Below, piece by piece: positions 18,214 to 27,048 of a DNA stretch of 64,000 bases. The stretch covers positions 1-64,000 of the forward strand of contig NZ_QFQZ01000016.1 of assembly GCF_003243465.1 (NCBI RefSeq), in the 5' to 3' direction. The stretch is from Caulobacter segnis. GTDB taxonomy: Bacteria; Pseudomonadota; Alphaproteobacteria; Caulobacterales; Caulobacteraceae. How positions within the stretch are numbered: the first letter of the stretch is position 1; every line of letters begins with the position of its first letter. Made by a program: the position numbers and the translations under genes. Under the pieces are notes generated by a model. The model worked only from the letters and a program-made list of their open reading frames with translations, was not told where the DNA came from and searched no databases.

Positions 18214-19513
18214 TCCCCGCCTGGGCCTTCAGCCGGGCGACCATATCGCTGGACAGATAACCGTCGGCCGGCAGTTGCTGGCTCTGCTGCCAGGCGCGCA
18301 GGGCCTTGCGCGTGCCCGCTCCGATCACGCCGTCGGCGGGGCCGGGATTGAAGCCGACCCGGGCGAGGGCGATCTGGGCGGCCATGCGGTCCGACAGCGA
18401 CAGCGCCGTTTCCTGCGGCCAGGCGGTGACCAAGGGGCCGCCGCCGGCGAAACGATCGGCCAGCAGGCCGATGCCCAGGGCGTAGGACGTCGAGTTGTTG
18501 TAGGTCCGGATCGCGAAGTGGTTCGGCAGGACCAGGAACGCCGGGCCGGCCGCGCCGGCGGGCAGGATAAGGCCCGCGGGCTGGGCGGCGTCCGTCTCCG
18601 TCCAGGGCAGGCCGTCGGCCCGGCGCACGCCCTTGGCCTCCCACCACGCGGGAATCTCGCGCGGACCCTCGGCCAGGCCGTAGTCGAAGCCTGCCGGCAG
18701 AATCACTTCCTTGGCCCAGCCGACCCCCGGCTTCCAGCCGCCCTTCACGAGCAGATTGGCGGCCGAGGCCAGGGAATCGGCGTCCGAGCCCCAGATGTCG
18801 CGCTTGCCGTCGCCGTCGAAATCGACCGCCGTGGCGCGATAGCTGCTGGGCAGGAACTGGGTCTGGCCCATGGCCCCGGCCCACGAGCCCTTCAGCTGCT
18901 CACGGGTGACCTCGCCCGAATCGATGATCTTCAGCGCGGCGATCAGCTCGCCCTCGGCCCAGGCGCGTCGGCGGCCGTCGGCCGCCAGGCTGGCCATCGA
19001 GCGGACGACGTCGAAGCGGCCCTGCAGCTGCCCGAACGCCGATTCCATGGCCCAGACGGCCATCAGGATGTCGCGCGGCACGCCATAGCGCGTCTCGATC
19101 TGCGGCAGGAAAGCCAGCTGATCGCGCTTGGCGCGGCCGATGGCGATGCGGTCGTCGCTGACCACCCCGGCGATGTAGGCGCCGACCGGCTTTGAGAATT
19201 CCGGCTGGCGGCCATCCAGGCTGATGACCTTCGGATCGGGCGTCAGGCCCGAGAGCTCGCGGTCCAGCAGGGCCGGCGAAAGCCCGGCGGCCAGGGCGCG
19301 CGGCCGGAAGTCCGCCAGCCAGGCGTCAAACGCCTGGGTCTCGGCGTCGACCGGCGTGGCCGGAACGGCGGCGGGAGCGGGGGCGGGTGTCTGCGGCGTC
19401 TGCGGTTTCGGCGCCGGCGCGGGCGCCGGGGCGGGGGTCATCTGCGGGTGCGTGACGGTTTCCGCGCAGCCGGCGAGGAACAGGACAAGGAAGACGCGAC
19501 GATCAAGAGCCAT
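18203..19513 (-). CDS. Lytic murein transglycosylase (MltB type) lipoprotein with peptidoglycan-binding domain
   Basis: A 436-residue protein. It begins with a lipoprotein signal (lipobox LAGC, Cys16), then a Pro/Ala-rich linker (residues 25-55), an SLT_2/MltB catalytic domain with the probable catalytic Glu in WAMESAFG near residue 156 and [13 protein letters not shown] near 213, and a C-terminal PG_binding_1 domain (residues about 375-433). It cleaves murein glycan strands, making 1,6-anhydro-MurNAc ends, from a periplasmic outer-membrane anchor. The repetitive AP linker probably spans toward the sacculus. Confidence 0.92.
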
Positions 19514-19608
19514 GTGGGGAAGCTACCGGCGTTCGAACAAAAGCTTCAACCACAAGCGCGCCGCCCGGGGTAAGTTCCCTCAAACGCGCGTCGGAGCCTT
19601 GGAGCGCA

Positions 19609-19637
19609 TTGACTCAAGCGCCCGCCGCACTTATACG
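19609..19637 (+). promoter_or_regulatory. Sigma-70-type promoter upstream of rpmJ
   Basis: TTGACT at 19609-19614 and TATACG at 19632-19637 are separated by exactly 17 bases, close to the housekeeping consensus and unusual in this GC-rich sequence. They lie about 80 bases upstream of the rpmJ start, as expected for a highly expressed ribosomal-protein gene. Confidence 0.65.
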
Positions 19638-19715
19638 CACCGCCTCCGAAACACCCGGATGTTCCGGCCGCTCTCTTGGCGCGCCCGAACCTCTCCGCTG
19701 AGTACAGAGACGGTC

Positions 19716-19841
19716 ATGAAGGTTCGCAGCTCGCTGAAGTCGCTGAAGGGTCGCCACCGCGACTGCAAGATGGTCCGCCGCAAGGGCGTCATCTACATCA
19801 TCAACAAGACCGACCCGCGCTTCAAGGCCAAGCAAGGCTGA
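19716..19841 (+). CDS. rpmJ: 50S ribosomal protein L36
   Basis: A 41-residue protein ([20 protein letters not shown]...[11 protein letters not shown]) that is recognisably L36. It has a single cysteine, so it is the zinc-free C-minus form and slightly longer than the 37-38-residue zinc form. A good promoter lies upstream. The stop TGA overlaps the ATG of the HAD hydrolase gene by one base, so the hydrolase is probably translationally coupled. Confidence 0.95.
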
Positions 19842-20461
19842 TGACGGCGTCCGTGCGTCCCAGGGCCGTTCTCTGGGATGTCGGCAATGTCATCGTGCGC
19901 TGGGATCCCCGCGCACTCTACGCGAAGATCTTCAAGGAACCGGCCGATCTCGACCGGTTCCTTTCGCATGTCTGCACCCTGGACTGGCATGGCGCGCATG
20001 ACCTGGGCGTCGCCTTCGCCGAGAACGCCGCGCCGCTGATCGCGCGCTTCCCCGAGCACGCGGCCGAGATCCGCGCCTGGGACGAACGCTTCGACGAGAT
20101 GCTGTCGGGGCCGATCCCCGAGACCGTCGCCGTGATCGATGCGCTGGCCGCTCGCGACGTGCCGCAGTTCGCCTTGACCAACATGCCGCAAAGCAAGTGG
20201 CCTGGCGTCCAGGCGATCTCGCCCGCCCATTTCAGCCTGTTCCGCGACGCGATCGTCTCGGGCGACGAGGGCGTGATCAAGCCCCACCGCCGGATCTACG
20301 AGATCGTGCTGGCGCGGACCGGGCTCGCGGCGGGCGACCTGCTGTTCATCGACGACAGCGCCGCCAACATCGCCGCCGCCGACGCCCTGGGCTTTCACAC
20401 CCATCACTTCACCGACCCCGCGCGGCTGCGCGGCGCGGTCGAGGCGCACGGCCTCCTCTGA
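19841..20461 (+). CDS. HAD superfamily hydrolase (YihX-like)
   Basis: A 206-residue HAD subfamily IA phosphatase. Motif I is LWDVGNVIVRWD (nucleophile Asp near residue 13); the usual second aspartate is replaced by Gly, as in the YihX/HAD-IA-v3 group. Motif II is ALTNMP near 113, the motif III lysine is in GVIKPHRRIYE near 145, and motif IV is FIDDSAANIAAA near 168. It probably dephosphorylates a sugar phosphate or other small metabolite. It shares the TGATG junction with rpmJ and should be expressed from that promoter. Confidence 0.88.
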   Translation: MTASVRPRAVLWDVGNVIVRWDPRALYAKIFKEPADLDRFLSHVCTLDWHGAHDLGVAFAENAAPLIARFPEHAAEIRAWDERFDEMLSGPIPETVAVIDALAARDVPQFALTNMPQSKWPGVQAISPAHFSLFRDAIVSGDEGVIKPHRRIYEIVLARTGLAAGDLLFIDDSAANIAAADALGFHTHHFTDPARLRGAVEAHGLL

Positions 20462-20462
20462 G

Positions 20463-21236
20463 TCACCAGCCGAGGTCGCAGTCGCCGTGGGGGCTGTCGA
20501 TGTTCCCGGCGAAGATCTCCAGGTCGCGCACGAACAGCGACGTGCACCATTCCAGCCGATTGACCGGGCCCGGCCCGTAGAAGTCGACCCGCCGAAAGCC
20601 GGCCGCGTTCAGCTGCCGGAAGGCGCCGTTGTATTGCCAGCGGTCGCTGTTGTCGAAGACGATGATCCCGTCCGGCTTGACGTACTGGGCGGCCAGCCAG
20701 GCCGACAGCGCGCGGGCCATGCCGTCGACGATCACCACGTCGAAGCTCTGCGGCTCGTACTCGGTGATCTCGGTGGCGTAGGCGACGAACTCCGGGTTCA
20801 TCAGGCCGTGCATGACGTTGTGGCCCTCGTCGTGCGACAGCGGCAGCTCCGGCGGATCGGCGAAGAACGGCGCGACGGCGGCCTGGCGCGCCTCCGAGCA
20901 GGCCTCTTCCCGAACCCGGGTGACGACCTTGAGGTTGGCCGGGGCGTTCTCGGCCACGCGGGCGGCCCATCCGGCGTCGTGCTCGACGCTGATCACCTCG
21001 GCCGCGTGCGAGGCCCACCACAGCGACGAGCCGCCGCAACCATATTCGAACACCCGCGCGCCGGGCTTTACGATCCGCTCCAGCTGGCGGAAGGCCGGAT
21101 AGGTGATCCAGGGGACTGGACCGGCCTTGTTGCGAGGAACGCCATCGAGGCTTTCGAACCAGCCCCGCTTTTCCAGGTACAGCTGAGCGAACTGATAGAT
21201 CAGCGTGTTGATCCTGGCGTTTTCAGTGATGTGCAT
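20463..21236 (-). CDS. Class I SAM-dependent methyltransferase (FkbM-like fold)
   Basis: A 257-residue protein with the SAM-binding motif VFEYGCGGSSLWWA near residue 60, an acidic ISVEHD at the end of beta-2, and FDVVIVDGMAR near 168 as motif IV. The pattern 'GARVFEYGCGGSSLWW' is shared with small methyltransferases found near glycan genes; the substrate is unknown. The ATG at 21236 was chosen because GGAG sits upstream and the sequence before it lacks domain character. It is divergent from the dehydrogenase gene and converges on the HAD gene with one base between the stop codons. Confidence 0.78.
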   Translation of the reverse strand: MHITENARINTLIYQFAQLYLEKRGWFESLDGVPRNKAGPVPWITYPAFRQLERIVKPGARVFEYGCGGSSLWWASHAAEVISVEHDAGWAARVAENAPANLKVVTRVREEACSEARQAAVAPFFADPPELPLSHDEGHNVMHGLMNPEFVAYATEITEYEPQSFDVVIVDGMARALSAWLAAQYVKPDGIIVFDNSDRWQYNGAFRQLNAAGFRRVDFYGPGPVNRLEWCTSLFVRDLEIFAGNIDSPHGDCDLGW

Positions 21237-21370
21237 CCGAGCCTCGCTCCCAAGGCGAAGCTTAGGTGATTCAGATATCGGCGTTCTGCGACATTGTGGC
21301 GCAGAGCCGTGTGGCGTGGGCGGCAAAGAGCGCCTATGTGCGCGGCGGATACTTGCTCGGAGCAAACCGC

Positions 21371-22243
21371 ATGAACGTCTCGATGATCGGGCTCGGCGCC
21401 ATGGGCGCAGCCATGGTCCGCAACCTGCTGGCCAAGGGCGTGACGGTGACCGTGTGGAACCGCTCCCGTGCGATCGTCGACGACCTCGTCGTCGAGGGCG
21501 CCAAGCCGGCCGCCAGCGCCGACGAGGCCTTCGAGGCCGACATCGTGCTGTCCATGCTGGCCCATGACCAGGCGGTGAAGGACGTGCTGCTCGACAGCGG
21601 CGTCCTGGCGCGGGCGCGCAAGGGCGTGGTCCACGTCAACCTCGCCACCATCTCCGCCGCCCTGGCCGGCGAACTCGCCGCCCTCCACGCCGAGCTTGGC
21701 CTCGGCTATGTCGCCGCGCCCGTCTTCGGCCGCCCGCCCGTGGCGCAGGCCGGTGGCCTGAACGTCCTGGCCGCCGGGGCGCCAGACGCCGTCGCGACCG
21801 CCATGCCGGTGCTGGAGATGCTGGCCGCCAAGGTCTGGCCGCTGGGCGAGGACCCGGTCCGGGCCAATGCGCTGAAGCTGGCCGGCAACTTCATGATCGT
21901 GTCGGCCATCGAGTCGATGGGCGAGGCCGTGGCGCTGGGCGAGGCCTATGGCGTGCCCGCGCCCGAACTGCTGGACATGCTGGGCAGCACCCTGTTCGCC
22001 GCGCCGATCTACAAGATCTACGGCGGCATGATCGCCGAGCGCCGCTACAGCCCGCCCGGTTTCGCCGCGGAGCTGGGCCTGAAGGACGTGCGCCTGGTGC
22101 TCGACGCCGCCGAGGCCAAGGGCTTGTCCATGCCTCAGGCCGATCTGGCCGAGGCCAGCCTGGAGATGCTGCTGCAGGGCGAGGGGGCCAAGGACCTGGA
22201 CCTGGCGGCCCTGGCCGAGATCGCCAGGGCGCGAGTCGAATGA
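21371..22243 (+). CDS. NAD(P)-dependent beta-hydroxyacid dehydrogenase family oxidoreductase
   Basis: A 290-residue protein of the 3-hydroxyisobutyrate dehydrogenase family. It begins with the Rossmann motif MIGLGAMGAAMVRNLL, continues with the substrate loop (APVFGRPPVAQAG, residues about 118-130) and has the catalytic lysine in KLAGNFMIVSAIE near residue 172. Relatives reduce or oxidise 3-hydroxyacids or short semialdehydes. GGAG at 21358-21361 supports the ATG at 21371 rather than a frame-opening ATG 35 codons upstream. Confidence 0.88.
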   Translation: MNVSMIGLGAMGAAMVRNLLAKGVTVTVWNRSRAIVDDLVVEGAKPAASADEAFEADIVLSMLAHDQAVKDVLLDSGVLARARKGVVHVNLATISAALAGELAALHAELGLGYVAAPVFGRPPVAQAGGLNVLAAGAPDAVATAMPVLEMLAAKVWPLGEDPVRANALKLAGNFMIVSAIESMGEAVALGEAYGVPAPELLDMLGSTLFAAPIYKIYGGMIAERRYSPPGFAAELGLKDVRLVLDAAEAKGLSMPQADLAEASLEMLLQGEGAKDLDLAALAEIARARVE

Positions 22244-22338
22244 AGCCCGTGGACGGCCGCTGAATCGCGCTTCCCAGCGGGGCGGCTTCGAACTAGGTTC
22301 CGCGCCTCCGATTTTCAGCCTTTCCGCGAGACCGCCCC

Positions 22339-22608
22339 ATGGCCGACGACGCCATTCCCCACGCCGACGTCCTGAACTCCACCGCCCAGAACCAGCTGAA
22401 GTCGATCATCGAGCGCGTCGAGCGTCTCGAGGTCGAGAAGACCGAGATCATGGAGCAGATGAAGGAGGTCTACGCCGAGGCCAAGGGCAACGGCTTCGAC
22501 GTGAAGATCCTCAAGAAGGTCGTCCGCCTGCGCAAGCAGGACCGCGCCAAGCGCCAGGAAGAGGATGCGATCCTGGACCTCTATCTGTCGGCGATCGGAG
22601 AGATCTAA
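22339..22608 (+). CDS. gapR: Nucleoid-associated protein GapR (DUF2312)
   Basis: An 89-residue DUF2312 protein almost entirely made of helices. The coiled coil (residues 16-60, SIIERVERLEVEKTEIMEQMKEVY) is followed by the basic DNA-binding stretch KILKKVVRLRKQDRAKRQEEDAIL. It matches my memory of Caulobacter GapR over its full length. GapR encircles AT-rich, over-twisted DNA ahead of replication forks and highly transcribed genes and is essential or nearly so in Caulobacter. The gene order gapR - small proteins - tacA also agrees with Caulobacter. Confidence 0.95.
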   Translation: MADDAIPHADVLNSTAQNQLKSIIERVERLEVEKTEIMEQMKEVYAEAKGNGFDVKILKKVVRLRKQDRAKRQEEDAILDLYLSAIGEI

Positions 22609-22661
22609 GTTCGCTGTTTTTCAGGGTGCGTCGGCGCGCGGCGTGGGGATAGTCTTCCGCC

Positions 22662-23018
22662 ATGCGCGCCAAGCCGCCCAATCCCAAGGAACAAGCCAAG
22701 CGGGCCGCGCTGAACGCCCTCAAGCGCGCCCGCCGCGCGGCCGAGAAGTCGGGCGTCGCGCTGTCCGAATGGGAGGGCGAGTTCCTGACCAGCGTCGCCG
22801 AGCGCGTCGAGACCTACGGGCGGGCCTTCGCCGACCCCGAGAAGGGCGCGCGCGGCCAGGCCCTGTCGGGCAACCAGGCGATCAAGCTCAAGGAAATCGC
22901 CGCCAAGGCCAAGGGCGAGAAGGCCGCCAAGGGCGCGCGGACCCCCATGCGCCGCGGGGGCGGCTTCGGGCGGGGACCCGCGCGACAGGCCGCCGCGGTC
23001 CACGAGGACGAGGAATAG
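22662..23018 (+). CDS. Conserved small basic protein, function unknown
   Basis: A 118-residue, Lys/Arg/Ala-rich protein. An amphipathic helical N-terminus (PKEQAKRAALNALKRARRAAEKSG) leads to a more ordered middle (SEWEGEFLTSVAERVETYGRAFADPEKG, QALSGNQAIKLKEIAAKAKG) and ends in a Gly/Arg-rich tail (RRGGGFGRGPARQ). The composition suggests a nucleic-acid-associated protein, but no named domain is recognised. It follows gapR by 53 bases on the same strand and may be co-expressed with it. Confidence 0.75.
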   Translation: MRAKPPNPKEQAKRAALNALKRARRAAEKSGVALSEWEGEFLTSVAERVETYGRAFADPEKGARGQALSGNQAIKLKEIAAKAKGEKAAKGARTPMRRGGGFGRGPARQAAAVHEDEE

Positions 23019-23295
23019 CCAGCCCTCTCGTGGCGCGACCCGGATGGCGAGTGGCGAAATAGCCGCCGCTACCCTGAATGAGTCTCGATTTGAGCCAGAA
23101 CCGGCCGGTTATCCCCAGCGCATTAAGGTCTTCGTAACCATACGGGTCGAAAATGCGAACGATTGTAAAGGCTTGAAGTCTTAATGGACGTGGGGTTCCG
23201 GGTCGCGTGCTTACGATGGCCCGCCCTCGATGCGCGCGGATCTCAGGATCTAGCTCGGCGCCGAGCGAACCCTGCCATTCAGTGGATTAGGGACG
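23019..23295. promoter_or_regulatory. Intergenic region with a near-consensus CtrA box
   Basis: A 277-base gap without a gene. TTAA-GGTCTTC-GTAACCAT at 23123-23141 matches the CtrA consensus TTAA-N7-TTAAC at all but the first base of the second half. The 60 bases after it are AT-richer than the surroundings, suggesting a promoter for the downstream winged-helix gene. Confidence 0.45.
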
Positions 23296-23772
23296 ATGGC
23301 GACGACCTACCAGATGCTGCTGCGCCGCAAGACGGAGCTGGAAAACCGGATGATCGAGGCGCAGCGACGCGCCCAAGCGCCGTTCGAGAGCGAACTGCGC
23401 GCAATCGTCCTGGCGCTCGACGCCCTCAAGCAGGCGGGCATGGCCGAGCGCCTGTCCTCGGGCGACCCGACCGCCGCCGCGCCCGCGCCTAGCCGCCGAG
23501 GCCGTCGCGGCCGCACCACCCGCGACATGATCCTGATGGCCCTCGGCCAATCGCCGGGCCTCAATGAAGCCGAGATCGCCCGCCAGCTCGACCATCGCTG
23601 GAGCCGCCCGGTGACGCCGACGGCGGTCGGCCGAGAACTTCAGGCGCTGGCGGCCGAGGGGCTGACGCGCCGCGCGGGCTCGGGCTGGATCCGCCTGGAC
23701 CTGACCGCCGCCGAAGCGGTCCGACCCGAACCGGAAGAGGAAGAGCGCCTGAGCATGGCGGCGGGGCTTTAG
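23296..23772 (+). CDS. Winged-helix-like protein, function unknown
   Basis: A 158-residue protein. Residues 1-50 form a predicted helical/coiled segment (MATTYQMLLRRKTELENRMIEAQ). A Ser/Arg/Gly linker (PSRRGRRGRTTR) leads to a C-terminal domain (RDMILMALGQSPGLNEAEIARQLDHRW...VGRELQALAAEGLTRRAGSGWIRLD) with the helix-turn-helix-wing pattern of small winged-helix DNA-binding domains. The preceding intergenic region has a CtrA-like box, so cell-cycle expression is plausible. The role is otherwise unknown. AGGGACG precedes the ATG. Confidence 0.72.
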   Translation: MATTYQMLLRRKTELENRMIEAQRRAQAPFESELRAIVLALDALKQAGMAERLSSGDPTAAAPAPSRRGRRGRTTRDMILMALGQSPGLNEAEIARQLDHRWSRPVTPTAVGRELQALAAEGLTRRAGSGWIRLDLTAAEAVRPEPEEEERLSMAAGL

Positions 23773-23787
23773 GCGCTGAGCCAGCGG

Positions 23788-25164
23788 TCACCAGGACGCC
23801 TCATCGGCGGCCCGTTGGATCAGCTCGCCGTCTTGAGACGAGATGAAACCGGCCGCGACGTTCTCACGGATGGAGTGTTCGACCGCGCGCCGATAGGCTT
23901 CGGCGGTCGGGTAAAGGGCTCGCAGCCTGGCTAGCGAGAAGGGTTGATAATAGCCCTGCGCCCCGCAGGCCGCGACTCCGCCGTTCTTTCCGACATTGAG
24001 GCCGACCGGCGCAGAGACATCCGGGAGCCTGACACCTCCTAAGGCGAGGCCTAGGGCGTTCCTTTCGAGATGGCCCTCGCGGTCCATTTGTCGGGCAAGG
24101 CGTGGCGCGCTCGGAGGCGGCGGACCTCCCTGAGACCAGATGACGAGCCGGTCCAGCCCGGCGCCTTCGACCATGTAGGCCGAGGTCGCAGTCCCGATCG
24201 CGGCGATCTCGCATTTCGGCGCGATCGCCGCCTGAACGGAGGTTCCGAGATCGCGGAGCTGAACGGGTTCTCGCGCTGCGCGCAGATGGCGGTCCACGTG
24301 AGAAGTCCCCGCGATCTCCCATTGGCGGAAGCGCACGGAGTCATTGGGTTGGTTCTCGGCATCGGGCCCGGCGGCGTCGCCCTCGGCGACGATGCGCAGG
24401 ACGGGCGCCGGCGTCGCGGGATCTATCTTGGCGCTGGTCGCCGAGACCAGGAGAAAGCCGTCGATCGTTCTGGCGTGGGCGAGGCCGCCATTGATGTATG
24501 TGGCGAGCCAGTTCGCGGCTTGGGATTGGCCGGCGGCTATCACGGCCCTTGGCTGTAAGCCGCTCGGCTCGCCGCGCCGGAGCTCGGCGGCGATCTGTCT
24601 GAATATATCCAGCGACAGGGGCTCCTGGGCCATTGCGCCGCCGTTCTCGATGCGCAGGTCGCCGTAACGCGCTGGGCTCCAAACGCGGAGGGCCTCGACC
24701 CCGCCAAAGCCCTGAGCCGAGACGCCGACCCAGGCATAGCCCGCCTCGACCAGATGATCTTGCAAGGCCAGCCAGACGTTATCGGCGTCGAATCCGTTCG
24801 AGGCGTTCAGCCACTCGATGACGATGACGCCGTTGAAGTGTTCCGGGCGCTCGGGTCGGCGGACAAGCACCCGTGTCTTAAATCGCTTCGCGAGGCCGCT
24901 CGGGAGCGCGCGTTCGCCGGGCACCGCCCCATACGCTGACGAAAGCGGCGTTGCCTGGCCTGAAACCAGGAACTCCTGCTCTACATAGCCTTCGAAGGCT
25001 AGGTCACGGTTGGCGGCGAAGAAGGGGTAGAGCCGCCCCGGGCTTCCTGGTGGTTCCTGGGCTTCGACCAACGTCCAGGTCAGGTCTTGAGCGCGCGCGC
25101 CTCCGCCGGTGGAGCTGGCGAGAGCCATGAAGGCGAGGAGCGCGGCTCGGAGCAGTGAACGCAT
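23788..25164 (-). CDS. Secreted alpha/beta-hydrolase domain protein
   Basis: A 458-residue protein with a Sec signal peptide (MRSLLRAALLAFMALASSTGGGARAQ). It belongs to the large alpha/beta hydrolase-domain family (Abhydrolase_10-like): VIVIEWLNASNGFDADNVW near residue 115, then the nucleophile elbow AAGQSQAANWLATYI (Ser near 217) and a late candidate His in GTSHVDRHL. It is probably a periplasmic esterase of unknown substrate. Codon use looks less GC-biased than that of the flanking gapR-tacA genes, and it reads opposite to gapR, which may mean later insertion. Confidence 0.75.
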   Translation of the reverse strand: MRSLLRAALLAFMALASSTGGGARAQDLTWTLVEAQEPPGSPGRLYPFFAANRDLAFEGYVEQEFLVSGQATPLSSAYGAVPGERALPSGLAKRFKTRVLVRRPERPEHFNGVIVIEWLNASNGFDADNVWLALQDHLVEAGYAWVGVSAQGFGGVEALRVWSPARYGDLRIENGGAMAQEPLSLDIFRQIAAELRRGEPSGLQPRAVIAAGQSQAANWLATYINGGLAHARTIDGFLLVSATSAKIDPATPAPVLRIVAEGDAAGPDAENQPNDSVRFRQWEIAGTSHVDRHLRAAREPVQLRDLGTSVQAAIAPKCEIAAIGTATSAYMVEGAGLDRLVIWSQGGPPPPSAPRLARQMDREGHLERNALGLALGGVRLPDVSAPVGLNVGKNGGVAACGAQGYYQPFSLARLRALYPTAEAYRRAVEHSIRENVAAGFISSQDGELIQRAADEASW

Positions 25165-25215
25165 GCGTTCATGGGCCAGGATTCCTGGCCGCCAGCAAGC
25201 CGGCTGGCGTCTGAC

Positions 25216-25356
25216 TTACCGCCGCGGCAGCTTCCCCGCCGGCCGCACGGGCTTCAGTAAGTTCTTCAGCCGCTGCTCCCGCGAGACGGGACGGAACATC
25301 ATCAGGGGGACGGGCGCGCGGCCCGGCGGCGTCTGGGCGGTGTCGGTGGGGCGCAT
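25216..25356 (-). CDS. Putative 46-residue basic protein following tacA
   Basis: A 46-residue frame whose ATG lies 3 bases after the tacA stop (TGA-GCC-ATG). The product is Pro/Arg-rich (MRPTDTAQTPPGRAPVPLMM..., ending RPAGKLPRR) with a short helical core FRPVSREQRLKNLLKPV. The close spacing suggests translational coupling to tacA. Against it: low complexity and no recognised family. If real it would be a small soluble basic protein. Confidence 0.4.
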   Translation of the reverse strand: MRPTDTAQTPPGRAPVPLMMFRPVSREQRLKNLLKPVRPAGKLPRR

Positions 25357-25359
25357 GGC

Positions 25360-26829
<1,470 letters not shown>

Positions 26830-27048
26830 GGGGCACATCCACCTGAACCGGCCACGCCCACGTGGAGCGAGGCTCTTGTTGGTTCAGAGTGATACACTTG
26901 CGGGGTAAACAGCGGCTTTCGGAGAGGTGTCCTGAACCTTAAGGTTTAGGCTTAACAGGATGTTACGCGGGTAGCGGGCGTTGGCCGTGACGCCGAGTGG
27001 GATGTGACGCATTGCGCGGGCGGGGGGCGGAGGCCTATCTGCTGAGCC
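26830..27048. promoter_or_regulatory. Divergent tacA/pepF control region
   Basis: The region holds the 12-bp palindrome AACCTTAAGGTT (26935-26946) and two TTAA half-sites (26939-26942 and 26952-26955) 9 bases apart. This resembles a CtrA box with two extra spacer bases. tacA transcription is known to depend on CtrA in C. crescentus, so this is the best candidate operator, about 105-125 bases upstream of the tacA start. Confidence 0.4.
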
